Positions 10,095 to 22,099 of a stretch of 64,000 nucleotides of DNA are shown in pieces. Position numbers and translations under genes: made by a program. Position 1 is the first letter of the stretch; every line of letters begins with the position of its first letter. A model generated the notes under the pieces. It ran no database searches. It was not told the DNA's origin and worked only from the letters and a program-made list of their open reading frames with translations. The DNA is from Lactarius indigo (taxonomy: Eukaryota; Basidiomycota; Agaricomycetes; Russulales; Russulaceae), in NCBI GenBank assembly GCA_025766275.1, contig JAFKAC010000099.1:62001-126000 (forward strand). The letters are read 5' to 3'.

Positions 10095-13000
10095 TCACCG
10101 AAAGTCGCGGGCCGGCCAATCGCGCTGTTCCTCGGCAATGCGCTCCAGCGCGGTGGCGCGCTCCAAGCGGTAGATCGCGTCGCGCCGATCGTCTTGTGCG
10201 CACTCGATCATTGCGCGGAGCTGACTCACCCTCGCCCGGAGTCGATCCAGCTCGTAGCTGGCCGCGCGGAAGCGCGTAACCTCCGCGGTGAGCGACTCGT
10301 CGTTGATGCGGTTGAGCGCACGGTCGGTGATCTTGTCCGCCTCGAAGACGACGAGGTCCTCGTGCGGATACGTGGGGCGGAGCGCCGCGGATACGTGGGG
10401 TTCTGCATAAAGGGGCTTACCATAGACGTGTGGCGAACCCGGTATAACCCCTAATATGAGGGGGTCTGCCCCTCCGATAATCTGGACGTGCGACGCGTCC
10501 CTCTCTACTCCGTCTGGCCCGGTGATGGGGTATCAAATGTAATGGGGTCGTCGGTTCGCCCGGAACCCTTCAGGCACAATGACATGCGCGGGGTCCTCGG
10601 TGGCGGTGAACGGACGGTGATCAGCGGCACCAGGCACGCGCACACGTCCTCGATACATGGGGGACCCGTCGGAGTAGACGAGCCAGGGCGTGATGAGGGG
10701 ATTATCAGGGTCACGTTTCGTTCGAAGGAAGGTGTGTCTCGCCGGGTAATAATCTTCGTCGTCATGGCCAGCCTCAGCTGCCGCCATCGCTGCCGCCGCT
10801 CGCGCATCTCCCTCAGTCGGGCCGCTGCTGAGTCCAACTGCTCCTTCTGCCATGCTGCCGCTACCCTCTTCCAGCCCTCCAACTCGTACTCCATCAGCGC
10901 TTGAACGCTGGTCGTTGCTCGGGAAAACTCCACGAACGCCGATGAGGTCGTCGCTTGGGGGGATAGCGGCGATGGGTTCACGTTCGCCGCGATCGTTTCG
11001 GAAGACGTGGACGATGGCTCGGTCGTCGTCAGGAGTGGTCGTCGGGTCTGGGAATCTGGTGACGACGTTGATCCATTCTTGTGCGGTGATGGGCCCCTCT
11101 GCTGGTGTAAGAGGTGTCCATGGCGTGAGCTGAGTGTTGGGAACTTCGGTGTCACTGTCCTCCGCCAAGAGGGCGCAGGCGTCTTCGGCGAGGGAGTCAA
11201 GGAGTTGCGCCTGTGTGACATGTCGTAGTGGGGAAGTGGGCATGAGAGTAGTGGCAGAGCGAAGGAAGAGGGGATGACTGTCCTCTGTCCGAGCGACTCC
11301 CACTTTATCTCTTCTACCATGGGTTCGCGCTTCCTGATACAGGCGAAGCGCTTCCGGCGCAAAGACGTCATCTTTGTTGACCCACTGGTTCTCCGAGTCT
11401 GGGTACCCCTTCCATTTGATCAAGTATTGAAGGCGTCTTCCTCTGCCGAAGTGCCGAGTGTCTAGAATGGCCTCGACTTCATATTCCTCTTCTCCATCTA
11501 TCAGCTCGGGCGGTGGTCGTGTGAAGTTTTCCCCGTGCAAGGAAGTTTGCTTGTACGGTGTGAGAAGATCGATATGAAACACTGGATGGATGCTCCACTG
11601 CGTGGGAAGTTCCAATCGATAGTTGTAAGGGGACATCACCTGCACCACCCGAAAGGGTCCGTGGCGTCGCGCCGCTAATTTCGTTGTAGGCTGATTGGTT
11701 CGGAGATGTCTGCCCTCGAGCCATACGAGGTCGTTGACGCTGAACTTGGGCGTATCTTTGTTGCGCACCCATGACTCTTGCGCCTTCTTTATAAGGCGTT
11801 GGGCGTCGTTTCTAGCTTCTTTTAGCTGTGTCAGTCGCGCGGTCACGAGGGGAATGGGAGATGGCTTATCCGTCCAGTCCGCTTGTGGGTTATACCCCAT
11901 CAGAAGTTGGAACGGCGATTCTTTGGTGTGTTCATGTGGCCAGTTGTTGTGCGCGAATTCGGCGATTGGTAGGTAAGCTTCCCAGTTGTCTTGCCGCTCA
12001 TTTACCCAGAAGCGTAGGTACTGTTCCAGCCATTGGTTAGTTCGTTCGGACTGTCCATCAGTACGCGGGTGGTATGCAGTTGATATATTCTGTTGAATCC
12101 CCAGAATGCGGCATACTTCTCTGGTAAACTTGGACGTGAAGCGTGGGTCACGGTCGCTTATTATTTTGCGCGGCAATCCGAAGCGTTTGAACACCTGGGC
12201 GACATACAGAGTCGCCGTTTCTTCTGCAGTGATTTCTTCTCGGCATGGGATAAAGATGGAGGCCTTGCTGCAGTCGTGGTCTGTGACAGTTAGTATGCTG
12301 TCATACCCCTTGGAAACGGGGAGTTTGGTGATGAAGTCCACCGCCACCGTGTGGAACGGCATGGCTTCCAGTATTGGTGTGATGGGATGCAGCGCGGCTC
12401 GTATGGGCCTCGTGTTGACTTTATTCCTTTGGCATTCTGCGCAGCCTTGCACGTATTCGTATACGTCTCTTCGGAGTCGCGGCCACCAGTAGTGTCTCTC
12501 CAGGATGCGTTGAGTTTTCGCAATTCCCGGATGGCCGTGTATTGGCAAGTCGTGATGGTCGTGTATTAGTACTCGTTGAGTTGATGCTGGCCCGGTGATT
12601 ACGAACCTGCCGTCCTTATACCATTCTCCCTGTATTTTCTTAAGGCGATAGGGGTCGATCCATATTTTGATCACCTCTTTGTCTTGTTGGTGGCGTGGTT
12701 GTAGTAGATTTGGGTTGGCGATGAAGGTGCGCGCGGTGTTAAGGGTTCGTACAAAGATTTCGGGGGGCAGGACCACTACTTCGCTGTTGTCCTCGACGCC
12801 TTGGTCATAATCCGGTCGTCTTGACAGTGCATCTGCCCGCCCGTTGTTCTTTCCCTTAATATGGTGAATCTCGAAGTCGTATTCAGAAAGTTCGAGTACT
12901 TCCCTGGCGACTCGCCTGCTGATCTTCTGTGGTGACTTCCAGTACTGTAGGTTTAGATGGTCCGAATAGATTTTAATCTTGTGGGGGGCGCCTGCGAGAA

Positions 13001-14834
13001 GTGGTCGCCAGTTCCGTAAGGCCTTAACTATTGCGAGCAGTTCTAGGTTGTAGATGTCGTAGTTTCTTTCCGCTTCGGAAAGCGTCGCCGAGTAGTAACC
13101 TATAGGATGTCGCTTGCCGTCAGATTTCTTTTGCAGTAATACGGCTCCCACCGCATAGCCCGAAGCGTCTACTTCCAATTCGAATGGATCTTGAAGGACA
13201 GGGTGTGCTAGCACCGGTTCCTCCGTCACGAGTCGTTTTAGGGTGTTAAACGCCTTTTCTTCTTCTTCAGTCCACCGCCACTCTTCGTCCTTCCACGTTA
13301 GTTTAGTGAGTGGCTTAGCGTGAGTTGCGAAACCGCGGATAAAGAGTCTGTAAAAGTTACAGAAGCCGAGGAAGGAACGGACATCTTTGACTTTCGTTGG
13401 TGTTGGCCAGTCCTTGATTCCTTGAACTTTTACAGGGTCCATTCGGGTCACCCCCCTTTCAAGGATTACCCCCAGGTAATCCATCCGCGGTTGATGAAAC
13501 AGGCACTTCTCGAGTTTGAAGTAGAGGTCGTGTTCCTCCGCAACGTGCAAAACATCACGGATGGCGTCCACATGGGCCGCCAGATCGTGATCAAAGTGAG
13601 TAGCGATACCAATATCGTCCATGTAGACGCGTATGGTAGTGCCCAAACGTTCGTGCTTCGCTATGGTGTCGCGATAGATGTGGTTCATCATGGCCTGGAA
13701 GGTGGCGGGTGAGTTAGTGAGCCTGAAGAACATGACCGTGGGTTCGAAGAGGCCGAATTTAGTTTTGAACGCTGCCTTTTCCTGGTCGCCGTCGCGAATA
13801 CGTATGTTGTTGTAGCCCCATCGGATGTCGAGTTTTGTATAGATGTGGGCGTTGCTGAGGTCAAGGATGAGGTCTTGTATTAACGGTAGCGGGTATTGGT
13901 TCCGAATGGTGTGGGAGTTGATGACCCGGTAGTCCTGTACCGGGCGTAGTTTTCCGTCCTTCTTTTTAATGAAGAAGAAGGGGGATGCGTACGGAGAGAT
14001 AGAAGGGCGCAAATACCCTTGCTTCAGTTTCTCCTCCAGAAACTCTTTGAGTTCGCCCTCTTCTTTTTGGGTCATAGGGTAGATCTTGCAGTCGATGGCG
14101 GCCGGCGCAGATGGTTTGAAGTCTATGGCATGATCCCACGGCCTTGCCGGGGGGAAGCGGTGCGAGGCTTGCTCGTTGAAAAGTCTGGTAAACATTGCAT
14201 ATTCCTGAGGGAGCACTGCTGCCGTTTGTTGTTGTTTCGCTTGTATGGCCAACTCCGTCGAGGTGGTGGCTTTAGCGAACGTTTCTTCCTCTAGTTCTCG
14301 CACAATGTCTTCCTTTTCGGCCACGATGAGGGCTCGAATGGTTGTTGTTGATAGCAGTGCTTCGGTAGTTGCTAACATCACTGGCTGCATGTCGGGGTGT
14401 ATGGTGGCAGTGGCCCAGCTGATCGTTGGTTCGAATGCACTTAGCCATGGATAGCCTAGCACCATATCTTCGCTTCCAAGGTCGGTGACCAGGAAGGTCA
14501 TTTGCTTTATCTGTCCCCGTGTTTTCACTTCGAGGTTAACATAATGAGTGATTAACCCAGCTTTATTTTCCGTGTTGTCTATGTTCCATATCTTGCGAGG
14601 TGTACTCAGCGGTTGTGTCTGGATACCAGCCCGTTTTGCCAAGCTGGGTCGGATGAAGTTGTCGGTTGCGCCAGAGTCGACTAGCGCATTTGTTTCAGTC
14701 GTTTGGTAATTCGTGCGGACAGTTACTGGAATTCACATAGATCGGTAGCGCGTTGTCACAATTACAGAATTACATTGAAGAGCCCTCACCCAGACTGACG
14801 GGTTCAGGCGTCCCGAAAACCCTCCTTTCCCCAT
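10095..14834 (-). pseudogene. pol: C1 pol polyprotein with two TGA stops
   Basis: The frame of about 1580 codons carries protease (DSGATDNF), RT (YMDDIGIA), RNase H (EVDASGY), integrase (HHDLPIHGHPG, CAECQ, D-D-E) and a chromodomain (YLIKWKGYPDSENQW). A domain of about 220 residues follows and ends in a heptad-like stretch (residues AYDRLRARV to WPARDFR region). TGA at 14735-14733 (near residue 34) and at 10535-10533 both stand where relatives have CGA. RT motif FFGLTNSP reads FFRLTNSP. C2 shares both stops and the Gly-to-Arg change, so C1 and C2 descend from one defective copy. Entry from gag would use the GGGTTTT site. Confidence 0.92.
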
Positions 14835-16862
14835 AGATCTTGGAGTATAAGATCTTTTACTTCATCCGTACTGTTGGCCACCTGTGTGAGCCACTCTTTG
14901 GCTTGTTCTCCCGCTGTTTTCGTGCTTGCCGCGTTGATTTGGGGTGCGGGCGTTACACTTGGTGCCGGCGACATATATCCGGGCAGTGACGGCACGTACT
15001 GTGAAACGGGTCCTTGAGGGTATTCCGTAGTTTCGGTCATGCGGCTACTGGATGGGGCAGCCTGCCATTGTTGCTGCGCGCGCGGATATGGGCAATTTCG
15101 TGAGAGGTGGCCAGGAGCGTGACAGTTATAGCAAAGGACGTTCCTTAAGTCCCTTCGAGCTCCTCCTCTCCCTCGTCCTCTAGCTCCCGGTCCTCCTCTC
15201 AGCGGGAATGGTGGTGTAGGCCAGTCGTGGTGTGGCAGTTTGTTGAAATTTATGTCTTCGGACCCTGCGAGCCTCACTTTTGCACGGTCAGCCGAGGTGT
15301 CCATCGCCCATGGGTTAGTTTGTGGTAGGTTCTGTGGGAGTGTCCATCCCGCATTGCCGCCTTGCTTCTTTGGTTGCGTTGTCGTGTTTTTGTATTCATT
15401 GAGTCGCACTTTGAGATGGATGTAATTCTTCTGCCGCTTGAGGACGGCCCTTTTCCAATCGTCGAACGTGACGGGGTCGTCGAACTGGAACGCGTTCTTG
15501 AACAGTTCCTTGGGTAGACCCGACGTAAAGAGGTCGATGGTTTGGGGTTCGTTGAGGCGATAGTGAGCTTTCCGTGCGAGTTGTTCAAAGTCATTGACGT
15601 ACTTGTCAATGTCTTCCCCCGTCATCTTGTAACCTTTCCGTAGTATAGCTTGGGCTTGCTCCCTTTCTAGCGTGTTTTCGAACCTCTGGCTGAATCCATC
15701 GGCTACGGCGTCCCATAGGTCGCGAGTATAGGGACTTATTCCCCGTTGTATCTGTCTGTTGAGCCAGTTCAGGAAGGATAGAACCCATTCGCTGACTGCT
15801 CCGCCTTTGATGTAGGAAAGAAACAGAAGGCATCTTCTGTAGTCGTTGCGCATGATAGGGGCGTCCAAATTCATGCCCCAATAGACATGCCACTGTGTTA
15901 GAAATTGGTCTACTTTGAGTCTGTCTCCGTCAAAAATGGAAGGTGGCTCGCCGGTTAGTTTTTCGTTATGATGTCCTCCTCCTCCGGCATTTCCACCTCC
16001 TCCACCACCTCCTCCTCCGCCATCGCCTCCTCCACCACCTGGCGGTCCCATGGGTGGCATTCTTGGTGGTTCGGTTCTCCGTAGATCAAACGGGATACCC
16101 CCACCTGGTGGCGGTGGCGGGTCTCCGCCCGGTCCTCCCACTCCCGGTGGGAGGTCTAGTGCGGGTTGTCGTCCGGATGGGGGGTCTCCTCGATCCGACC
16201 CTATTGCTCGGAAGATGGCTGCGTCGTCTGCAGTCATTCGTACGCCGGTTTCAGGGTTGATGGGCATGAGGATTTCTCGTGCTTCTTCTCGTATTGCGCG
16301 CGCTTCTTCAATCGCGACTTCTTCCATTGCTCTTGTTATTGTTGCCATAATGGCTGGTGATCGGATGTGAATTGGCTCTGGTTCGTTAATGTGTGCGGAC
16401 TCAGCTCGTTCGATGAGGAGATCTTGTATTGCTCCTCCGCTAGTTTCTGTTTGATTTGGCTCTCGCCCTTCACTCTCGTCTTGGCTTTGTTCCTCTTCTT
16501 CTGATATCACTTCTCCAGTAGAGTGTTCTCGCACTTGCCCGTCAATGGGGCCCCAATCTGCTCGGCTGTTGAGTTCTTCGGGCGTCGATATCGCACTGGT
16601 ATCTAGGTCCTGCTGGTCGTATGACGTCCCACTGGGAATCTACGGGATTCCACGTAACCTCTGTCCAACACAAGTGGTCGAAGTTGAACTCAACTGGTCG
16701 GAACCTACTAGGTCCGTTGAACTCCACAAAATATCCGGTTTCTTCTTGTCTTTCCCTCCAACTAGCGGCTTGTAGAAAGCGCGTGGGGACGTTACGTTCT
16801 CCTCTTCTTGGGAGTGAATATGGACGGAAGTTCGTCCACTGGTCTCTTGTTGTTATGGCCAC
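14804..16862 (-). pseudogene. gag: C1 gag, one-base frameshift near its N terminus
   Basis: The 685-codon Gag seen intact in C2 is broken here by one extra A near 16577, which closes the frame at 16542. From 16534 on the normal frame runs to 14804: Gly/Pro-rich segment, capsid-like region and CCHC knuckle (CYNCHAPGHLSRNC, about 15090-15130). No ATG occurs on the sense strand between the predicted transcription start (17118) and 16348 (MATITRAMEE). The region upstream of that ATG is still conserved protein with family A. The candidate upstream start is GTG at 16862 in the context ACCGTGG. Confidence 0.88.
14816..14822 (-). promoter_or_regulatory. Putative -1 frameshift heptamer (C1)
   Basis: On the sense strand GGGTTTT is in register with gag (gaG GGT TTT cgg), just before the gag stop. 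It leads into the pol frame. Conserved with A1, A2, C2 and C3. Confidence 0.65.
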
Positions 16863-16868
16863 GGTGGT

Positions 16869-16879
16869 ATCTTGGTCTT
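16869..16879 (-). promoter_or_regulatory. Self-priming primer binding site of C1
   Basis: AAGACCAAGAT lies two bases inside the 5' LTR. It is the exact 11-nt complement of ATCTTGGTCTT in the same LTR (17108-17118 on the minus strand), the predicted 5' end of the transcript. This is the arrangement known for Tf1-type self-priming. No TGG-starting tRNA site is present. Confidence 0.75.
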
Positions 16880-16881
16880 AA

Positions 16882-17390
16882 TGTTACGTCGTCACGACGT
16901 TAGCTCGACTTGAGCTCTATCGAGGCGGTAACAACTTAGCGGATGCTCTGAAGACGCGGAGGTCCAGGCGCGATAAATGTCTTGAAGACACGAAGGTCCA
17001 AGCGTAGGCAATGGTGAACACTCGAAGGTGCACTACTCGAGAGAGGCGGTAGAAAAGAGATAGAAAGAGAGAGAGAGAGAGAGAGAGGAAACAAGTGACG
17101 ATTCAAGAAGACCAAGATGGCGTATCTCGGTCTTCACAAGACAGATTAAATACAAGTCGAGCAGGCTTTCAAGCGCTGCTATGAGTCACGGTAATGTAGC
17201 GTCCAACGTATCGCGTAAGTAGCTCGAATCCTAATACTACTACTACTAGTATTAGTGGCGTAGTCCTCAGTCAGCAATCAGCGCGCAATCTCCTATCGTA
17301 CTCGTAATCGCCTATCGTAAGTCCGCAACTAATCTACCTTACCGCCGTAGTTGCAACTGGTACAGTAAGGGTATGGGTCGAAACGTAACA
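16882..17390 (-). repeat. 5' LTR of C1 (509 bp)
   Basis: The ends are TGTTACG and CGTAACA, perfect 7-bp inverted termini. It contains the TATA box and the palindromic start site at 17108-17152. The next bases to the right (GTAAAGG) belong to D1. Confidence 0.95.
17108..17152 (-). promoter_or_regulatory. Core promoter and self-primer of C1
   Basis: On the minus strand TATTTAA (17152-17146) lies 34 bp before ATCTTGGTCTT (17118-17108). Upstream of the start site lies AAGACCAAGAT, so the region forms an inverted repeat across the predicted start. The 11-nt primer pairs with the site at 16869-16879. Confidence 0.65.
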
Positions 17391-20085
17391 GTAAAGGTGG
17401 GGAGAGCCAGGAATGAGCCCTAGTACAAAAGGATTCGCACCTCCAACGATCTGCACGTGACTGGCATTCCTCTCTACGCTGTCGGGCCCGGTGATGGGGA
17501 AGTGAATGTAATGGGGCTGTCAATTCGCCCTGAACCCTTCAGGCACAAGGACCTGCGTGGGGTTGTCGTTGTGCGTGATGGGGGTGTGAAGTGTGACACC
17601 AGGCAGTCACACACGTCCTCGAGACATGGGGGTTCCGTCGGTGTGAACAAGCCATGGGGTGATTCGGGGATTAGTAGGGTGGCTGTGCGTTCGAAGGAGG
17701 GGGTGTCTGACCGGGTAGTAATCTTCGTCGTCAGTGAGAGCTTCGTCGTGAGGGAGCGCTGCCTGCACTGCTGCAACTCGCTCAACCTCTTCTGCGCTAA
17801 GTGCAGCTGTTTGTTGGCCCACTCCTTCGCCACTCTCCACCAATCCTCCACTGCTTCTAACTCCTGTTGGGTCTTCGAGGGGGCGGTTGGCTGGGAGAAT
17901 TCCCCGCGTGCCGATGAGGTCGTCACCTGGGGGGATAACAGCAATGGGTTCTCGATTGCCGTTGTCGTCTCTGAAGATATGAGCGACGGCATGCTGCTGC
18001 TTGTCGCTGGGCTGGTGAGTCGGGTCGGGGAACCTCTGTAGGACATTAGCCCACTCTTGAGCGGTGATATGCCCCGGTCGCATGTTTGCAGGTGTGTACG
18101 GAGTGAGCTGGACCGGTTGAACCACGGTTTCTTCATCGTCTTCAATGAGGTTGGTGGCGTCTTGTGCGACTTGGTCGAGGAGGATCGCCGTGGTGACATG
18201 TCTGAGGGGAGAAGTGGGCATAGAAGTACGAGTGGATCGGAGGTAGGAAGGATACTCTCCATGATCATCTGTGGGTTGGCTTTTAAGGGATCTCACGGCT
18301 GTTCGGCCCGCTTGATATGCCTCGACCGCGTCTGGTGCAAATACGTCATCCTTATCGACCCATTGGTTCTCTGAGTCTGGGTAGCCCTTCCATTTGATGA
18401 GGTATTGAAGCTTCTTGCGGCGGCCATAATGCCGTGAGTCTAGGACGGCCTCGACTTCATATTCTTCCTCCCCTTCCACGAGATCTGGTGGTGGTCGCGG
18501 GAAGTTTTCACCATGAATGGTCATACTTTTGTACAGCGTGAGAAGATCTATGTGAAACACGGGATGGATGCTCCACTGCATGGGAAGCTCGAGGCAATAA
18601 TTATAGGGGGACATCACCTGGATCACCCTGAACGGTCCATGGCATCGCACCGCTAATTTCGCCATGGGCTGATTGGTTTGGAGATGCTTCCCTTCTAACC
18701 ATACTTGGTTGCCTACTTGATACCGGGGTGTGTTCCGGTGTTTCACCCATCCTTCTTGTGCCTTTTTGATAAGACCTTGGGCCAGCTGTTGTGCTTCCTT
18801 TAATTGTGTCAACCTGGTTATCACGTTTGGAATAGGGGATGGCTTATCTGTCCAATCAGCTGTTGGATTGTAGCCCATAAGCAGCATGAATGGTGATTGC
18901 TTCGTATGCTCATGGGGCCAGTTGTTGTGAGCGAATTCTGCTATGGGAAGGTATGCCGCCCAGTTATCTTGCCGCTCGTTAGCCCAGAACCATAGATACT
19001 GCTCCAACCACTGATTGGTCCATTCCAATTGTCCGTCTGTACGTGGGTGATACGCCGTTGACACGTTCTGTTTAATACCCAAGATCCGGCACACCTCCCT
19101 GGTGAACTTGGACATAAATCGGGGGTCGTGGTCACTAATGATTTTGTGTGGTAACCCAAATCGTTTAAACACGTGATTGACGTACAGGATAGCTGTTTCC
19201 TCAGCTGTAATTTCTTCGTTACACGGGATAAATATCGATGCCTTGCTACAGTCATGATCCATGATCGTGAGGATGCTGTCATACGATTGGGACATTGGTA
19301 ACTTGGTGATGAAATCCAGCGCAATGGTGTGAAAGGGAGGAGCATCTGTGATCACGGTGATGGGGTACAGTGGTGCGCAGGTTGGTCTTGTGTTGACCTT
19401 ATTCCACTGACAGTCAGCACACCCAGTCACATACTCATATACATCTCGACAGAGACGTGGCCACCAATGGTGTCGTTCTACTATTCGCTGGGTCCTACTA
19501 ATACCGGGATGTCTGTGAGCAGGGAGGTCATGATGGTCGTGTATTATCGCCCAATGTGCAGCCATGGGCCCGGTGACTACCAGCTTCCCATCCTTGTACC
19601 ACTCCCTGTTGATCTTCTTCAGTTGATGGGCATTGACCCACGCCTTGATAATGGTCAGGTCTTGGACCCACCTCGGTTGTTGCAGCATTGGATGTATTTC
19701 CAGTGTGCATGCGACATTAGCTGCTCGTACAAATACTTCGGGGGGTAGGACGATCACACCTTGATTATCCTCCTCTCCCTGGTCGTAATCGGGTCGTCGA
19801 GATAGAGCATCCGCCCTACCATTGTTCTTCCTTTTGATGTGATGGATCTCGAAGTCGTATTCCATTAGTTCCAGTACTTCTCGAGCGACCCTTCGACTGA
19901 TCTTTTGCGGGGTCTTCCAGTATTGGAGGTTAAGATGGTCTGAAAATATTTTGATCTTGTGTGGGGATCCTGTGAGTAAGGGCCTCCAGTGCCGGAGGGC
20001 TTTGACAATGGCAAGAAGCTCCAGGTCGTAAATGTCGTAATTTCGTTCGGCTTCATTCAGCGTCGCCGAGTAGTATCCTATTGGG
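17391..20085 (-). pseudogene. pol: D1 pol, C-terminal two-thirds (RNase H-integrase-chromodomain-C-terminal domain)
   Basis: The frame continues from 30013 after the E1 insertion (the break falls between KHP and IGYYSATL). Visible: the RNase H remainder with GRADALSRRPDY, integrase zinc motif (HHDLPAHRHPG, CADCQ), D-D-E core with the final Glu still present (QLEWTNQW) and a chromodomain (YLIKWKGYPDSENQW, about 18390). The conserved C-terminal domain (DYYPVRHPLL) follows. TGA stops at 17609-17607 and about 17532 replace Arg codons. The sequence ends at 17391 against the C1 LTR within GSPHLY; the continuing codons (GKPLYA) are at 48257 onward on the other strand. Confidence 0.9.
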
Positions 20086-20780
20086 TGTGATGAACTCACT
20101 GTCACTCGACAGCGAGGGATAAGGCTGAAGACGACGGCGGGCAAGATAGAGGCGGAGAGAGCGGCGAAGGGGGCGAAGAGGAGGCGTCTTGGCTCAAAGA
20201 AGATAGTGGCGCACACAAGGTGGGGCACTCGAAGGAGCTGAGAGGCAAGAGAGGGAGATGTCACAAGTGGACAGTCTGAGGGACTGTCCGATAGATTGAG
20301 CTAGCTTATATACTACAGGGGGTGGTCTGTGCGTAACTTTAGGGCAGGCTTAGGGCCTGTCCACGAGTGCTGCGCAATACTGCGGATTGGAACATTCCAG
20401 AGACAAGTTATTAATACTGTCCAATCAGAATACAGGATAAGCATGGTACGACTGCACCGCAGTCGATGGCGCCATATTGCGCCATAGTGGCGTGATTCCG
20501 CAGCAGCTGCGGAACCCGTGATTAGAACACGTGTTCCTTGTGACTTGGTTGATTATCTTCGTTGATCGATAAACGATCAATTGTTGATTGATACACGTGC
20601 ATGTACACATGTGACTTGGAAAGACAGAGTAATCACGTGACACATCACGTGATCGTCGGAGAGCGAAATTCAAACTCCGATTTCGGATTTCCCCTTTAGG
20701 AAGCTGATGACATAAGCCCGGTCCAGTCCGGTCCGGTCCTAAGCGCCTTGAGTCACGACCAGGTTTATAGGTTCGTGACA
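20086..20780 (-). repeat. 3' LTR of E1 (695 bp)
   Basis: On the plus strand it starts TGTGATGAAC and ends GTTCGTGACA, near-perfect inverted termini. I noticed no difference from 29318-30012, which suggests a young insertion. Confidence 0.96.
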
Positions 20781-20795
20781 GTATCCCCTTTTTAA
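20781..20795 (-). promoter_or_regulatory. Polypurine tract of E1
   Basis: On the minus strand the run TTAAAAAGGGGATAC abuts the 3' LTR. It overlaps the pol stop codon TAA (20794-20792). Confidence 0.7.
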
Positions 20796-22099
20796 CGTCG
20801 TGCTATTCCACTAGCACTAGTTGACTTTGGTTTAGGGGCACCGGGGTTGGCCTTGTGAAATTGACTAACAAGGTCTTGCGCATGGGTCATTTGGGAGGAG
20901 GGGAGCCAGGAGTTTTCAGAGTCGGGGTACCCCTTCCACTTGATCAAGTAGAGTATGCCCTTCTTGTTAGGCGATACCTTGGATTGCAGGACCTTTTCCA
21001 CTTCGTAGTGTTCGTCTTCCCCTTGGATGATTTCAGGGGGTGGTCTGGTGAAGTTGGGTCCATGTGTAGTGTTTTCTTTATATGGGGAGATCAAGGAGTT
21101 GTGGAAGACTGGGTGAATGCGCCATGTTTTTGGAAGTTGGAGTTTGCAATTGACTCCCCAGGTGGAAAGGACCTTAAAGGGGCCGTGGCATCGTGGGGCG
21201 AGTTTAGCTTTGGGGTGGGTAGTATGGATGTTGGTTCCTTCCAGCCAGACTAAATCGCCTGTCTTGAATTCGTGAGAGGGGGTAGGTGTTTTTGACCCTC
21301 TCATGACTTCCGCTGCTACCTTAAGGGCTGCAGTAACTTCGGAGCGGATTTGATTTAGTGCATTTAATCTTTCCTCGGCTGCAGGTATTTTGGTGGTGAA
21401 ATGGGTAGGGGGAATGAACTCTGGTTTGTATCCATACCAAACCTCGAAGGGTGATTTGTGGGTTGCGCTGTGTTGTCGGGCATTGTGTGCAAATTCCATG
21501 AATGGGATTAGATCCACCCAGTTATCTTGTTGGAAGTTGCAGAAGACGCGAAGGTATTGTTCAAGTTCTTGGTTGACACGTTCAGTTTCTCCATCGGTTT
21601 GTGGGTGGAAAGCTGTAGATAGTGTGGATTTAACTCCAAGTTTGTTCCAAATTTCTTGCATGACCTTTGATGCAAATTGGGGGCCTCTGTCGGAGATGAC
21701 TTGTCGAGGTAGACCAGTACGTCTCCAGACATTTTCAAGGTAGAGTTGAGCTGTTTCGTCTGCAGTGATGGTTTTGTTGCAAGGGGAAATGACTATTGCT
21801 TTGCTGAGTCGGTCGACCACTACAAATAGTGAATCATAGTTGTGGGATAGGGGAAGGTCGGTGATGAAGTCCATTGTGATGGTTCCCCATATTTCTTCAG
21901 GTATTGCATTTGGTTGTAGGGGTACTTGGGTACGTGGTTTGATTTTAGTGGTTTGGCATGTGGCGCAACCATCAACATAGGTCTTAACGAATGTTGATAT
22001 TCCTGGCCACCAGAAGTCCCGGGATATCAACTCATAGGTCTTCCATCGCCCTGGATGTCCTGTGGCAATGTGGTCATGGTATGTTTTAACAATGTCTCT
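20792..22099 (-). CDS. pol: E1 integrase with chromodomain
   Basis: Integrase inserts the DNA copy in the nucleus; the chromodomain is expected to guide it to modified histones. The zinc motif begins just after the TGA at 22102-22100 (HDHIATGHPG, then CATCQ). The catalytic core shows TMDFITDLP, VISDRGPQF and the Glu in GETERVNQ. The GPFKV/KLAPR module and a chromodomain (YEVEKVLQS to YLIKWKGYPDSENSW, about 20900-21000) follow. A short basic tail ends in TAA at 20794-20792. In frame it continues the protease-RT segment; only the TGA separates them, at a codon that reads as a decayed CGA. Confidence 0.92.
   Translation of the reverse strand, partial: RDIVKTYHDHIATGHPGRWKTYELISRDFWWPGISTFVKTYVDGCATCQTTKIKPRTQVPLQPNAIPEEIWGTITMDFITDLPLSHNYDSLFVVVDRLSKAIVISPCNKTITADETAQLYLENVWRRTGLPRQVISDRGPQFASKVMQEIWNKLGVKSTLSTAFHPQTDGETERVNQELEQYLRVFCNFQQDNWVDLIPFMEFAHNARQHSATHKSPFEVWYGYKPEFIPPTHFTTKIPAAEERLNALNQIRSEVTAALKVAAEVMRGSKTPTPSHEFKTGDLVWLEGTNIHTTHPKAKLAPRCHGPFKVLSTWGVNCKLQLPKTWRIHPVFHNSLISPYKENTTHGPNFTRPPPEIIQGEDEHYEVEKVLQSKVSPNKKGILYLIKWKGYPDSENSWLPSSQMTHAQDLVSQFHKANPGAPKPKSTSASGIARR

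Larger units (their letters stand above)
9555..17390 (-). mobile_element. Element C1, complete chromovirus copy (minus strand)
   Basis: Two 509-bp LTRs (9555-10063 and 16882-17390) enclose gag, pol and a polypurine tract, read on the minus strand. The left flank is B1 gag; the right flank is D1, so the two ends lie in different host elements. There is therefore no target duplication across it. The same C1/B1 junction recurs at C2 (46441/46442), and the same C/D junction recurs at the solo LTR (47747/47748). This marks C1 as a recombination product. Confidence 0.94.

Noticed and set aside
17607..20264. An apparent 885-codon protein starting in the E1 LTR and running into D1 integrase
   Set aside because: The first 59 codons are the LTR of E1 read by chance into the D1 frame; the junction is the insertion point.
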